From Gnetum montanum (lineage: Eukaryota > Streptophyta > Gnetopsida > Gnetales > Gnetaceae), in assembly GCA_015680685.1 (NCBI GenBank), contig MNCI01002654.1, forward strand, positions 7,910 through 71,909: a stretch of DNA of 64,000 nt, in the 5' to 3' direction. Shown here piece by piece: positions 1 to 11,660 of this stretch. Below the pieces are notes generated by a model that worked only from the letters and a program-made list of their open reading frames with translations, did no database searches and was not told the DNA's origin. The number at the start of each line of letters is the position of its first letter. The first letter of the stretch is position 1. The position numbers and the translations under genes were made by a program.

Positions 1-100
1 TCTAGATGCCACAACTAGTCCATCTGCGGAGTTCGACCAGGTCGCATGTGTAACACTCATATTCGTATGGTTGAGTGTAGGGGTACCTTTCCACTCATCA
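1..100 (+). repeat. 3' end of a Ty3/gypsy LTR, cut by the window edge
   Basis: The stretch ends in GTGTAGGGGTACC...CCACTCATCA. The same terminal block closes the solo LTR at 27084 and, in reverse complement, the two LTRs that begin at 1438 and 6389. No primer binding site follows, unlike at 59939, so this is a 3' LTR or a solo LTR rather than a 5' LTR. Confidence 0.8.
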
Positions 101-109
101 AACTTGATG

Positions 110-760
110 AATTGTTGAATTTTGATAATGAATTTGAAGAATAACTATGAATGATGAATTAATGAAAAGAGAGGAATGATGTTGATTACTTGTTGGTGAA
201 TTATTTATGAAGTAATGATGAATGATGGAATTGATGAAAATAATGAAAATTTTTACAACCAAATCAATTTTTTTTCAATTTAAAGTAAAACATAATATGC
301 CTATGTATATATATTCATTTTTTGGGGACATCATAGTTTAGGATGGGACATGATCTTTTTCATAAGTAGAGGGATGAAAATTGAAGGGAGATGTGAGATT
401 GGGGCTATTTTTCAATTACATATACCCATCAATCATTTAATAAAATGAGAAATAAATGGGTTTTCCTATTTTATCCTATATGATATAAAAATTTAATGGA
501 AATTACATGGATTTTGTCTCTATATTACAAAAATGGTTTGCTTGTCTTCTTTTGATCTTTGTGTTTGGAATTTCTCTTCATGTATTCATTTATTTTCTAA
601 TATCTTCATATGTAAACATGGCCTTCAATTACTTTGAATTATGTTCTATGATGTTCAATTATTCTTCTAAATTAAAATATACAACATGAGCACAAAATTG
701 GAGCTGTGGATAATGAGTCCACGTGCATGGTAGAACTAACAAAATTGTGGATGATGTAAA
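110..760. repeat. Dispersed AT-rich repeat, related to 44100-44960
   Basis: By eye this block and 44100-44960 share the same order of landmarks: a GATGAATGATG-rich stretch, a tract with ATGGGACATGATC / ATGGGATAAAAC, a CCATCAATC(A/T)TTTAAT segment, and a later ATTATGAGT...TGCATG(G/A)TAGAAC segment. Neither copy encodes a recognisable protein. It may be a piece of a large non-autonomous LTR element. The short open frame at 507-689 is hydrophobic and looks like chance. Confidence 0.45.
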
Positions 761-1079
761 TATATAATCATCATTAAAACCTTGTTTCATAAAAATGACA
801 TGAATTATGTAATTTATTTTAATTTTAAAAAATTTACATTAAAACATTAGTTTGAAGAAATAGTCCATTCTTTGATATATATATATACACACACATATGA
901 ATTCTTAATAGTTTGGAGAGAAGTGTTAGGAACCTTAAATTTTGAGTTACATAATAAAATCAATGGAACACAATAATATAAAATTCATTGATAATAAGAG
1001 AGTGGTTACTACATTGTTTATTTAATAAAATAAAACTTTATCAAAATAAATCTTGCATCTTATTATCATCATTTAGAAT

Positions 1080-1437
1080 TCATTATACAAATTATTATGC
1101 AATTTGATGTAAAAAACCAAAAAATTATCATCAAGCAAGATTATTTATAAAGGTAAAAGATAAATTTAAAGTAGTACAAAATCATTGGAGTTCTTATAGA
1201 TATAGTAAGAATTTGGAGCAAATTTTACTTAAAGTAGTTAAGTAGGTTATTAATGTTCATAAATGTAAAGCTTATAAGAATTAGGTTGATGATGATTGTA
1301 TCTAAGGTACAACTGGTATAAAAATTGCTAGTAGAGAAAAACTAGATTATTTAATTAAGAGGTATAAGTGTCTTGTTAGAAATTGAGAAAAAAAAAAGAT
1401 TTTTTATTACAGTATAACAAAAATATTTTATCCACAT
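1080..1437 (+). pseudogene. LINE ORF2 fragment upstream of RT (left part of an interrupted LINE)
   Basis: Translation in shifting frames gives the basic, lysine-rich spacer usual between endonuclease and reverse transcriptase in plant LINEs, including LDYLIKRYKCLVRN and LLQYNKNILST. The reading continues after the LTR element at 7258 with DKKNPKNF, the region just before the RT domain. Several stops break the frame. The LTR element 1438-7252 therefore inserted into this LINE. The 5' limit is uncertain. Confidence 0.6.
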
Positions 1438-2327
1438 TGATGAGCGGCGAGGTACCCCTACACTCAGCCATATGAATACGAGCGTTCATGCATGATCCGG
1501 TCGAACTCCGTGGACAGGCTAGTCGTGGTATCTATATAGTTACACGTTGATCATAGTTCACTGTCTTCCCACTTGGACTAGTATGTGCTTTTTCACGTAT
1601 GGTTTAGTCCAAATGAGGTGTATGATGTGATCCTAAATTAGTGCTAATCCTAGAGATAATGGAGAATAATCTTGATTAAACTAATGAATAATAGGAAATG
1701 AAGTCTAAGCTAACCTAAGTGCGATGTGCCTCCGTTTCTTGATCATCTGTGCCTCCGTTGGACCTCATGCATGACTACTATTGGGGTTACCAAGCGTAGA
1801 TCCTAGGTGCGCTACTAGGTTATCAAGTAGTCATACTTTAATGCTCTTAATTAACCCGTACTCATTCCGCATTTAATAATAGGAATAGTAAATGATGATA
1901 AAGAAATATTAGCTAAGAAAATAATAAATAACAATAAAAATTAACAATAAAAATTAAATAATCAAAACTAAGTGAATGCTGCAATGATGAAGTAATCTCG
2001 ATCTTTATTTCCAGTCATGTGCGCATCCAAGTATGTCACACTCGAATAAAGGTGTCGTACAATTACAAGCATCACACTGTGGGCAGGCACTTGGGAAAAT
2101 AATCTAACTCATATGGAAAAAAATGCAAGAGCTTCGCTACAACTATCCAAAGGATGCCTAAATAAGGCAGAAGGCCCTCTTATTTATAGGCCGCGATAGG
2201 TTGCTACATAAACAAGGCCACGTCGACACAGGAAGACTACATCAACGAGGCCACATCGACACAGCCACGTATACGGGGCCTCGTATATGTGGCCTAGTTG
2301 ATGCATCGACTATATGACACTTCATCG
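1438..2327 (-). repeat. 3' LTR of the gag-only element
   Basis: On the plus strand it starts TGATGAGCGGCGAGG and ends GACACTTCATCG, against GACACTTCATTA in its partner; both probably derive from TTCATCA, the complement of TGATGAA. It aligns over its length with 6389-7252, with small indels (for example an additional AACAATAAAAATT unit near 1935). The divergence indicates an old insertion. Confidence 0.85.
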
Positions 2328-2339
2328 TACCCCCACGAC
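2328..2339 (-). other. Polypurine tract
   Basis: The minus strand reads GTCGTGGGGGTA directly against the 3' LTR, the position and composition expected of the plus-strand primer of an LTR retrotransposon. Confidence 0.6.
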
Positions 2340-4289
2340 TGAATAAAAACTCGTCCTTGAGCCACAGAAAGTGAGGAACAAGATCAATTGAATACACAGT
2401 GGATAGGTATGGGATTATTGATTGACTAGAAATTTATTCATGCCACAATGGAGAATTAAACAAAATTTGGACATAGAAACAAAAGACAAAACTTCTGGAA
2501 CTCATGGGGTTCCTGGTAGTGGTGGCTCCTCCATGGGTGTCGTTCCTTTATCCTGTGCATCAAGCATTTGAAATTGATACCATTGAAGAAGAACTTGACG
2601 TTTCTCCTCTTCTATTTAAGGATTATGAGCCATCTGTGCTAATGTTCCAATGTTTGATGGAGTCGGCACTTTTCATGGACACGGTAGCTGCGGGAACACT
2701 TGATTTCCCTTGACATGCCATGCCACAAATAGCCATTGTTCCTCTTCATAGGCTCAGGCCTTGACCTCTCCTCTCTTTGCTTGGATAGATTATGCAGTAA
2801 CAAGAGTTTCATGATGGATGTTGAATGATGGATTTCTACTCTGCATGTTTTGCATGAGATCCTCGGCCTCTGCCTCCTCCAGATCGTTCGGTTGCACCTT
2901 GAGAAGGTCCTTTTTGTTGTATCCTTTTAGGGCCATCTATAATCACACAAAGATCAATTGTTAGTAAGGTTATTGAAAAAAAGTTCAATGATTTCATACC
3001 TTACTCATTGCCTTTAATAAATGCTGAATTCTTTACTTAGTATGATTTTAGAATTAGAAATTTTTCAGGGGATTTGCCCTAAAAGTTTAATGTCGGACCT
3101 AGTTTTGAGGAACGTTTGATAAAATGATGACAAAGGAAAGAATAGATTTGGCAATGAAATACTCAGAGGGTATAAGATGATGTGGTGGTGTGCAACAAGT
3201 ACAAATTACAAAAGTTACGCAAGTGGGTTCTCCCCAAAGCAGGTTCCAACCTATATGCCCTTGCGTAACCATACCTTAAGATGTCTGTAGCCACTAGAAG
3301 GGTTAAATGTAATCTATACTAATGCAAAAACACACACACATGTTGATACCACTGTGATGATGTATGAATTCAATGCTATACAAGACACGAGTCACAAATA
3401 CATGAACAACGAGATGGAATGAATTGGAGAAGGGATTGCAAAGATTGGGACGTGAGGTAACTAACTTAGCGCACGATGAATCATGCGTGCAAAGCATGAT
3501 TAACATGTCATTAACCCATCATTCCAAGATCAGGACCAAGTCCATTCCTCTAAACAGTGACATCGCATTGTTTCATCCCATGATGAGCAAGTACGAGAGT
3601 ACCATAACAACAAGGCGTACGATCACTTGGCGTTTTGTTCAAGGGAGAAGTGACTTTTGTTTTGTGGCACTTTGTTTTTCTTCTATTGTTTTTCTTTTCT
3701 TTTCTCTCTCTTTTTATTTGAATATTGAATCTAGAGAAGCCGCCAACCATCAAGCATGGGTGCATGTCTTTCTCGTGGGATCCCCTATAATAGCATTGGA
3801 TTTTTAAGTGCCCTTGTGATTACTCTTACTCCCATTTTTCATTAGATCTACAAGGATCTTAGTACAACCACGTTGCATGACAACTCCCATAAACATCACC
3901 AAAGAGAATCTGCATGTCCCCTTGATGCCACACCCTAATCATTCCCTCTTGGTCCATCCTTCTTCATTCTGGGTACAATGAACACAAAATTAATTTTAAG
4001 TTCTAAAGATGTCAAGGATATCATCGTACCCAGAGCAGAACCTCTTATTAATAGAATGGTTGGGTGGATGTGATGGGATCACTATTCAAATAATTGATCA
4101 TCTAAGACTTAATAACATAGAACATACCTCAACCAACGATCCACATGAGAATTTTATTAGTAGGCGAGATTACTTGTGAAAAGACAAAAATACCAAAAAG
4201 ACAAAAAGAAAAAACAAGTTGAAAAATGAGAAAATGGAAAAAAATTAAAAAATTAAAGAAAATGAAAAATATTTATTAATTTTGTGTTG
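2340..4289. other. Non-coding interior of the gag-only element
   Basis: All six frames were scanned for protease (D-S/T-G), RT (YxDD) and integrase motifs without success. Short open frames at 2504-2713, 3303-3506, 3424-3807 and 3550-3765 are unconserved and overlap one another on both strands. A purine-rich AAAAAGAC-type tract lies at 4180-4280. Confidence 0.5.
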
Positions 4290-6255
4290 TTAGAATAAAG
4301 GATACCCCCCATAACTAAATGGTTGAGCATGGCTAGAATTAATAAATGGAAGGTGGGGATCCTTGCATGTTAGAAATATTGGGACCTGGTCATACTTACC
4401 CCATTGGGGTTCACACACTTGATTAGAGTTGACATAGTGGGGTAAGTTATAAGATGTGGTTAATTTATAAGAAGTTGACCCACTATGGTACTTGTGACCA
4501 TAAGATGGTATGTAAGGATCAACATGTCTCTCCATGTGGTAATATTCATTCGGCCCCATGGTTGTTGGAGTATTGAGTGGTGGCCTTGATAAGGTAACAT
4601 GAGGCATTGGGTTTGAAGAGGAAGATGCACCACAATGTGGGATTTGTGCTACGTTGGCGGATGCAGTGGTTTCTGAACTGTGGTGTCCCTTTTGACGGTC
4701 ACGTCTAAAGAAGGGATGCCTTCGATGTTGTGAAGGACCTCCACTACTGTTGACAGTAGCAGCACAAGAAACATTTGTGGGTTGGTGCTATGGTGTAAAA
4801 TCTTCTAGCATAGCTGGCAGTGATGGAGAAGGGGATGAAGTATGAGAATATTGAGGTTGAGGAGAAGTGTAAGGCACATGAGATGGTGATTCTGTTGGAG
4901 AGGACATGGGTGGATAGTATTCGAGAGAATGATAATGATGAGGTGAGGTAGAGGATGCTGATCCCGTTGGAGAAACAGGGTGTTGAACATAATAAGAATT
5001 TGGTGTTGTGACATACAAAGGGTATGGTCCAATTGGTGGTGGCCTCCCCCATGATTGAGGTTTTTGCCACTATGGTTGGACATAGTATTTTTGTATGAAC
5101 TCTGGATGTAACATTCCTCCCCAATGCTCATGTAAATGTGACAAGATTGGACATTGACCTTTGGGGTGATCATACAAACAAATATTACATTGATACATAT
5201 GATTGGGAATTGAGTTCTTATCCTTATTCTCTTATACCCTTTGTTTCGATTGTTACATGGTGTCTTGTCCTGTTTCTCGATTTGGCATAGTTTGTCCTCT
5301 AACAATGTTGGCATATTCTCCACATCTTTCATGTACCCAGTCAGTCATCTTATTGATCTTTGCCTCAATTTCATCTAGTGATTTTAGGATTGGCAAAGAT
5401 GATTCCACCTCCTTGAAGTGAGTTGATTTCTCCTCTTCATGATCATGGACCCTTGTTGAGTTGAGATTTTGATCCTGTTGAGAACCTTCAACATTCTCCC
5501 ATTTAATAAGCTCTTGGAATTCATGGGTTCATAGCTCATACAATTGACCTTGGGTGTACATCCCTAGGGTCTCCCTTGTTTCATTACAGATCCCATCTAT
5601 GATATGGTACATTAGCCTTTTCTTGGAGAACCCATGGCCTGGGCAGTTGTTTAACAGTGCATAATATCTTTCTAAGGCCATGTCCAAGGGTTCATGTTGT
5701 GCTTGTTTCCATTCTTGGATTTGTCTCCTCAAGGCTGACACTCTTGCATAGGTTTGATATCTTTTATTGAAAACTTCTACCATTGTCAACCAACGTCGAA
5801 TTGATTTTGGTTTTAATGACCTATACCATACTTTTGCTTGGCCAACGAGTGTCAGAGGAAAGAGCTTAAGTTTTTGCCACCCATTATCAATATTGTTCCA
5901 TGTATAGGCATTGTAGAAGGCTTGTAAATGTTGTTGTGGATCTAAATCATAGCCTCCTAAAAACTTGGAAAAGTTATTTAAATCAAGCACGGGTAGGCCT
6001 TATGATGCCTGCGGGCTATTCGAATAGCCTCTTGTATTTTTGTTAAGCTTGTAGTGGCCAGTGGGGGTTCATCGTCATCGGGTAATTTATTCTTTCGTGC
6101 ATTGGGATGATGTTGTCTTTGGTTATGTTTATAAGAAATCCCCACCTTGGGTTGCGTACTCCAATCTTCATTGTCATAATATTCGTTGGTTCTCTAATCA
6201 ATTGCTTCACTAGATGTGGCATTATTATAGTCTTGTAGGAGAGACATGGTTGCAA
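4290..6255 (-). pseudogene. gag: Retrotransposon gag (broken)
   Basis: The best-preserved part is 5529-5990 (153 codons). It has the retrotransposon gag signature: a W-x-L-K-L-F-P-L-T-L segment with AKVWYRSLKP, then SIRRW, then a C-terminal helix with HEPLDMALERYYALL. Downstream frames give a Pro/Ser/Tyr-rich region (4290-5100) and a zinc-knuckle-like CNICLYDHPKGQCP near 5190, with spacing C-x2-C-x3-H-x4-C. Stops and frame changes separate the pieces. The same modules (SIRRW; C-E-I-C-Q-Y-H-H) occur in the plus-strand element at 60050-62635, so the two are relatives. Confidence 0.75.
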
Positions 6256-6368
6256 ACTTGTGTGTGATTTTATATGTGGCTTTTAATAATTATTTTCTTC
6301 TAAAAGATATATCGTTAAGTCCTTTACAGTGATCTTGTATGATGTAACTAATCTAAATAACTAGCACT

Positions 6369-6388
6369 ATCCCCAGTAACGATGCCAA
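6369..6388 (-). other. Primer binding site of the gag-only element
   Basis: Directly inside the 5' LTR the minus strand reads TTGGCATCGTTACTGGGGAT. It resembles the TGGCGCCGTTGCCGGGGA-type primer sites common in plant Athila/Tat elements. This assignment fixes which LTR is 5' and hence the element's orientation. Confidence 0.7.
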
Positions 6389-7252
6389 TGATGAGCAGCG
6401 AGGTACCCCTACACTCAACCATACGAATATGAGCGTTCGTGCATGATTCGGTCGAATTCCATGGACAGGGTAGTCATGGTATCTAGATAGTTACACGTTG
6501 ATAGTAGTTCATTGTCTTCCCACTTGGACTAGTATTTGCTTTGTCACATATGGTTTAGTCTAGATGAGGTGTATGATGTGATCCTAAATTAGTGCTACTC
6601 CTAGAGACAATGGAGAATAATCTTGATTAAACTAATGAGTAATAGGAAATGAAGTATAAGCTAACCTAAGTGTGATGACCATCTATTCCTTAATCATCTG
6701 TATACATCTTGGACCTCATGCATGACTACTACTGGGGTTACCAAGCGTAGATCCTAGGTACGCTACTAGGTTACCAAGTAATCACACTTAAATGTTCGTG
6801 ATTAAGTCATACTCATTCCGTATTTAACAACAGGAATAGTAAATGATGATACAGAAATATTCACTAAGAAAACAATAAATAACAATAACAATTAAACAAT
6901 TAAAACTAAGTGAATGCTGCAATGATGAAGTAATCTCGATCTTTATTTTCAGTCATGTGCACATCCAAGTACGTCACACTCGAATAAAGGTGTCATACAA
7001 TTACAAGCATCACACTACAGGCATGCACTTGGGAAAATAATCTAACTCCTACGGAAACAAAATGCAAGAACTTCGCTACAACTACTGAAAGGATGTCTAA
7101 ATGAGATGGAAGGCCCTCTTATTTATAGGCTAAGATAAGTGGCTGCATAAATAGGGCCACATCGATGCAAGAAGGCTATGTCGATGCGGTCGCATATACG
7201 GGGCATCGTATATGTAGCCTAGTCGACGCATCGACTATATGACACTTCATTA
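6389..7252 (-). repeat. 5' LTR of the gag-only element
   Basis: Plus-strand ends are TGATGAGCAGCGAGG and GACACTTCATTA. Inside is the phrase GGTTACCAAGCGTAGATCC with CGCTACTAGGTTACCAAGTA, which is expanded into a tandem array in the solo LTR at 26174-27084. It is followed by CACAA, matching CACAT on the far side of the element. Confidence 0.85.
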
Positions 7253-8990
7253 CACAAGATAAAAAAAATCCCAAGAATTTTTAGAAGTTTTTCCAAAGTA
7301 ACGTTTCTACTCATATAAACTATCAATTGAATGATATTATGAATTTTGTAGCATTTTTTTCAAAAGAACATTATATTTGTTAACATAATTGTTTTCAAGC
7401 TCCTTTACATTTTACCCTAGAAGAAGTTATAGATGGCATTAACAAACTAGCATGTGGAAAAGCTAATGGTGAAAATGGTTTATATGTTGTATTGTTATAA
7501 TGGGAAAGACTATCTATTCAAACAAAAATTTGGGAAAAAATTAAATATTATTACTATTGATAGCCTTGCTAAATGATGGAAGATTAGTAAGGTAATGCTT
7601 CTTTATAAGAAGGCGACTAAAACAATTTAAACAATTGTCATATGATAGTTATAAGTAGTATCTTTGTTAAGCTTTTAGGTACTATTCTCAAAAAAAGAAT
7701 AAGTAATTGTGCAAAAACAAATAATATCAAGGTAATCTACCAAATAGAACTATTCAATTGTTGATCATCTTGTCACTATTAGACATTGCATTAAACTTGC
7801 CAATATTCCTAAAAAAAATTTATTTATTTGCTTTATAGATTTTACAAAAGTTTATGGTTCAATGAGTTTGAAGAAGTTAAGACTACAACTAAATAATAAA
7901 ATCCTCCCTTTAGAACTCATAAGAATGACTCAAAAGTTGCATAAAGAGGTTATCATTAAGCTCAAAGATAATGAATCAAAAAGAATTTAAAATTTTGAAG
8001 AAAAACTAAGGTGAACTAAGTTTTTCCTTTATCTACAACTTTCTTTAGTCTCTTCATTGATGAGTTGCAAGATTGGATGTGTAATGGACAACAAAGACAC
8101 ATTATAAAAGTAAGTTGCTAGGTAATGAACCTACTTGTTTATGTAAAGGATGCTACTTCAATATCTATTTTTGAGAAAGATATGTTAAATATGCTATAAA
8201 TTTTAGAACAATTTTGCATTTTTTTGGATTTCATGTTAATGGAAAAAAATTGAAATGATGATATTGGACATAAGAAACATACAATATAATTTCAAATTTG
8301 GTGATTAGAATATACAAATTGTGGTCTCTTTGAAATATTTGGGTCTTCAATATATGAATAATTAAAGATTAAATAAATGTATTAAAGAAAGAATACTAGG
8401 ACGAATAAATGTTATCTATACAATTAAAAAAATATATAAGAAATTAGGAGTTTGGGCTTATAAGACTAGAAAACAAATCTTTCATATAGTCATTTATCAT
8501 AGTGTTATATGCATGTGCACAGTTTGGAGACTAGGGATTAGTGTAAAAAATTAGATGACTATTGAAAGAGTACAAAAGATAATTTTATTTGATGAATTAA
8601 GTGTAAAAGTACAAACATTGTATTTCATACTTGTATTAGAGTATAATCTACTTCCTCTAGAGAAATTTGTAAGTTTATCACTTATACATAAAAACTACTA
8701 AAAATAAACCAAATCAAAATTTTCAAAGTAATTCTTGAATACACAAGAGAGCCGAAATGGTATTTTCAAGAGATCCAATCATTGAAGACTCAAGATATCT
8801 CATCCAAGAAGATAAAGAGCAATCCAAAGCATATTCATAAGTTAGTTTAATGTCTGGTTTTAACAAAGTTATAGTTAAATGTAAAATGCAAGAAAAAATT
8901 TTATTTGGATTGAATTAGAGGTAATTAGCTTAATATAGAAGTTCATTAATTGTCACATGATGTCGCATTTTCATTAGCAAACTTTGTTTA
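7253..8990 (+). pseudogene. LINE reverse transcriptase (right part of the interrupted LINE)
   Basis: Conceptual translation across frames shows a non-LTR RT: LEEVIDGINKLACGKANGENG, a fingers block around 7600-7740, LVTIRHCIKLANIPKKN, then FICFIDFTKVYGSM (motif A, with Y-G where Y-D is usual), and LPLELIRMTQKLHKEVIIKL. Further on are FIDELQDWM and YNLLPLEKFVSLSLIHK near the C-terminal end. Many stops and frame changes make it clearly dead. It continues the fragment at 1080-1437. The 3' end is not sharply defined and no poly-A tail was seen. Confidence 0.75.
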
Positions 8991-8998
8991 AGTTCACA

Positions 8999-9478
8999 TC
9001 ATGTTAGAATAGAAAGTGGAAGATGATGCAAATTCCAAGGAGAAGAATGCACATGTAAGCTATGTGGTTCAAAAGGTCTTGAAAGTGAGCCAATAGTTCT
9101 TTTAGTTTCCCTTAGGCTAAACATTTGATACAAATATAATATTGCAGCAAAAGGTTTATATGATTTTTTCAAATGATATCCAATATTTGTCAGCCACTTT
9201 ATTAAGGTAATATTTAATTTGCATGATACAGATAAATTCTGTCTAATAAATCTTTGGGTTTTACCGATGTAATAAAACGTCAATTTGGGTTTCGGTTTCA
9301 TTTTTAAATGCATGAAATGGTAAATATTTAAATACTTCACAGTAATACAAAAACACACTTGTACTTTTTGAATAATGCTAATAGCTGGTGAATTCACCAG
9401 CACTTCATAGAATAAATTGTCTGAAGAACGGTACAGAGAAGTAGCATGAGTGCAACAATGCGTACTAAGATTTGCCAT
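8999..9478 (-). other. Open frame of 159 codons, unrecognised
   Basis: This is an uninterrupted minus-strand frame with an ATG start at 9478. It overlaps the last bases of the frame that ends the DUF247-like fragment (9465-9653) in another register. The protein is Ser/His/Leu-rich with no recognised domain or signal peptide. Its length is notable for AT-rich decayed DNA, but there is no second evidence of coding. It may be the out-of-frame 3' tail of the DUF247-like gene. Confidence 0.2.
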
Positions 9479-9805
9479 GGCTTTGAGAAACGAGTTTGAA
9501 TGAACAGTTCTTGAAGTAATTCCTTACATTATTCACAATATGCTTACGGATCTCTAGCACATTATCCACCGTATTAAAAATGGAGAGGCTGTGCAAAAGC
9601 TTTGCAACGCTCTGCTCGTTTTCAAGACCAGTTTCTAATTTGTATAATACCATACTTGATCAGAATGGCTGCGTCCTTCTCACTGTGGATAAGATGCTTC
9701 ATGAGCGATGTGTAGTTATTGAAGAAGCGTTGGCCAGATCTTATGCAACACTCCTCAGACTCCATCACCTTTCTTATCATCGCATCAGAACTGTCTCAAG
9801 AGAAA
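9465..9805 (-). pseudogene. DUF247 (UPF0481)-like plant gene fragment
   Basis: Minus-strand translation from about 9805 gives SSDAMIRKVMESEECCIR and then YTSLMKHLIHSEKDAAILIK. After one frame change near 9640 comes LENEQSVAKLLHSLSIFNTV followed by EIRKHIVNNVRNYFKN. This order matches the C-terminal third of plant DUF247 proteins: a 'Y-x2-xM-x2-LI-x-S-x-x-D' block, 'G-I-I', a 'x-E-x-x-V-A-x-LF-x2-L' block and a 'V-x2-Y' helix. The usual C-terminal membrane helix was not found. The fragment abuts the copia gag start (about 9820) in the opposite orientation, suggesting the gene was cut by that insertion. Family assignment rests on pattern recognition only. Confidence 0.5.
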
Positions 9806-9821
9806 AGCACATTAGTGCATC

Positions 9822-10760
9822 AATGGTCTCTGAAAATTTTGTACAACATGCCATCCCACATTTTGATGGTCATTATGACCATTGGAGTATGTTGATAGAA
9901 AATATTTTGAAGTCTAAGAAATACTAGCAAGTTGTTAAAGATGGTGTAGTAGCACCTGCAGCTAAGGCTGCAATCACAAATGAACAAAGAAAGAAGCTAG
10001 AGGGACTAAGGCTAAAATATTTAAAGGCAAAGAATTATTTATTTCAGGCAATTGATTGTTTTATCCCGGAGACTATTCTTAGCAAAGAAACTTCCAAGAA
10101 TATTTGAAATTATATGAAAAAGAAATATCATGGGTCTTCGAGAGTAAAGTGCACATAGCTTCAAGCCTTGAGAAGGGATTTTGAGACTCTACAGATGAAA
10201 TATGAGGAGTCTATTAGTAGCTATTATGCAAGAACAATGGGGATATCCGATAACATGTGATTTCATGGTAAAAAAATGGAGGATGTGATTATTGTTGAGA
10301 AGATATTGCATTCCTTATCCCCTAAGTTTGATTATGTTGTTTGTTCAATTGAAGAATCCAAAAATGTTGATGCACTTTCCCTTGATGAACTTTAAAGTTC
10401 TTTGTTAGTCCATGAACAAAAGATGAATTGAAATTCAACTTCTAAAGAGCAACCCCCCCAGGCTTCTACTTTTACTTATTCCTCAAGAGGAAGAGGTAGA
10501 AGTAGAGGTAGAGGAAGAGGAAATCGAGATAATAGAGATGGTAGCAAACATTTCAAAGGGGATGGTGATAAGTTTCAAGGCAAAGGCAAAGGACAAGTTG
10601 ACAAATCTAAGGTGGAATGCTTTAGATGTCATAAATACAGACGCTATCATTTTGAATGCTACACTAAACTACCTAATCACAAAGAAGAGAAGTCAAATTT
10701 TGTAGAAGAGAAGGAGTTTGAGACCTTGTTGATGGTGGTTCAAGCCAATTGAGAGTCTTA
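9822..10760 (+). pseudogene. gag: Copia gag with damaged zinc knuckle
   Basis: The start gives MVSENFVQHAIPHFDGHYDHW, typical of copia gag (DUF4219/UBN2). It continues through VILHSLSPKFDYVVCSIEE-like sequence, then an Arg/Gly tract (SRGRGRSRGRGRGNRD, 10477-10530) and a knuckle at 10615-10665. The knuckle reads CFRCHKYRRYHFEC: both paired cysteines and the last cysteine remain, but an arginine stands where the zinc-binding histidine is expected. At least six in-frame stops occur. Confidence 0.75.
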
Positions 10761-11660
10761 ATTAGATGTATGGTATGTGGATACTAGCTGCAACAATCAT
10801 ATGTGTGGATGTAAGTCTTCTTTTCCTTACTTAGATGAAAGTTTTCATTTTATAGTAAGTTCTAGTGATTTTTCTATTGTAAATGTAATGGAAAAGGGGG
10901 ATATTAACATTAGAACAAAGAATGGTCTTGTAGAAACAATTTCCATTGTATTTTAATGTTCTTGATTTGAAAAGCAAATTTTTAAGTGCTAGTCAATTGC
11001 AAGGGAAGGATTATGTAATAACCATTCAGAAGGATGCTTGTGAAATTTATGATCCTTCAAGAGGAGCTATTGCAATTGTTCAAATGAGCTCCAACAAAAT
11101 ATTTCCATTGTGGATTGAATGTGTTGAATCTTGTCTAAAGGTTGAAGTGAAAGACCCAACATGGCTTTGGCATTTTCTCTATGGCCACTTGAATTTTGAA
11201 GGATTAAAGACTCTCTAACATTTGTTGGCTAATAAAACCATCTTCAAATGGAGGTAAGAGGTACTTGATCATCTTCATTGATGATTATACTCAAAAAAGT
11301 TGGATTTATTTTTTTGCAGAAGAAGTTTGGAATGATCATTAAGTCTCTTCATATAGATCATGGAGGAGAATATTGTTCAAAAGAGTTTGATGTTTTTGTT
11401 AGAATCATGGCATTCAAAGAGAGGAAAAATAGAACCATCCTGAATATGATTAGAAGCCTCTTGGCAAGAGAAAGTATTCCAAACAGTTTCTAGATAGAGG
11501 CTATGAATTGAAGCATCCATGTTTTGAACAGAAGTCTCACCTTTGTTGTTCAAAACATGACACCAAAATAGTCTTGGAGTGGAAGGAAACCAATAGTGAA
11601 TCACTTTAGAATCTTTGGTTGCATTGTCTATGTACATATTCCTAATGAAAAGAGGAAGAA
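10761..11660 (+). pseudogene. pol: Copia protease/integrase region, decayed
   Basis: Readable blocks are WYVDTSCNNHMCG (protease region, 'DTSC' replacing the usual D-S/T-G-x), LWHFLYGHLNFEGLKTL (pre-integrase H-x3-H) and IFIDDYTQKSWIYFF (integrase core D). After that comes RSWRRILFK-like sequence with frame changes, then HFRIFGCIVYVHIPNEKRKKL (integrase C-terminal region). The region between the zinc-binding and core integrase parts is shortened. Confidence 0.65.

Larger units (their letters stand above)
1438..7252 (-). mobile_element. Gag-only LTR retrotransposon (gypsy-related, TR-GAG-like), nested in a LINE
   Basis: Two LTRs of 890 and 864 bp in the same orientation enclose about 4.06 kb. 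On the minus strand the order is 5' LTR (6389-7252), primer site, gag, a long non-coding stretch, polypurine tract, 3' LTR (1438-2327). Flanks are CACAT at 1433-1437 and CACAA at 7253-7257, a 4/5 match expected for an aged 5-bp target duplication. No protease, RT, RNase H or integrase motif could be found in the interior, so mobilisation would have needed enzymes from a relative such as the element at 58979-64000, whose gag is similar. Confidence 0.8.

Noticed and set aside
880-900. ATATATAT-ACACACA microsatellite as a promoter
   Set aside because: Simple dinucleotide run with no gene downstream.
3424-3807. 127-codon plus-strand frame
   Set aside because: It lies in the non-coding interior of the gag-only element, overlaps minus-strand frames of similar length and shows no family pattern.
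4744-5332. Alternative minus-strand frames of 126 and 175 codons
   Set aside because: They overlap the gag register in other frames; the gag register carries the zinc-knuckle and Pro/Tyr-rich sequence shared with the element at 60050-62635.
9580-9810. First half of the 115-codon plus-strand frame as copia gag N-terminus
   Set aside because: Up to about 9810 it is antisense to the DUF247-like reading; copia gag similarity begins only at MVSENF.
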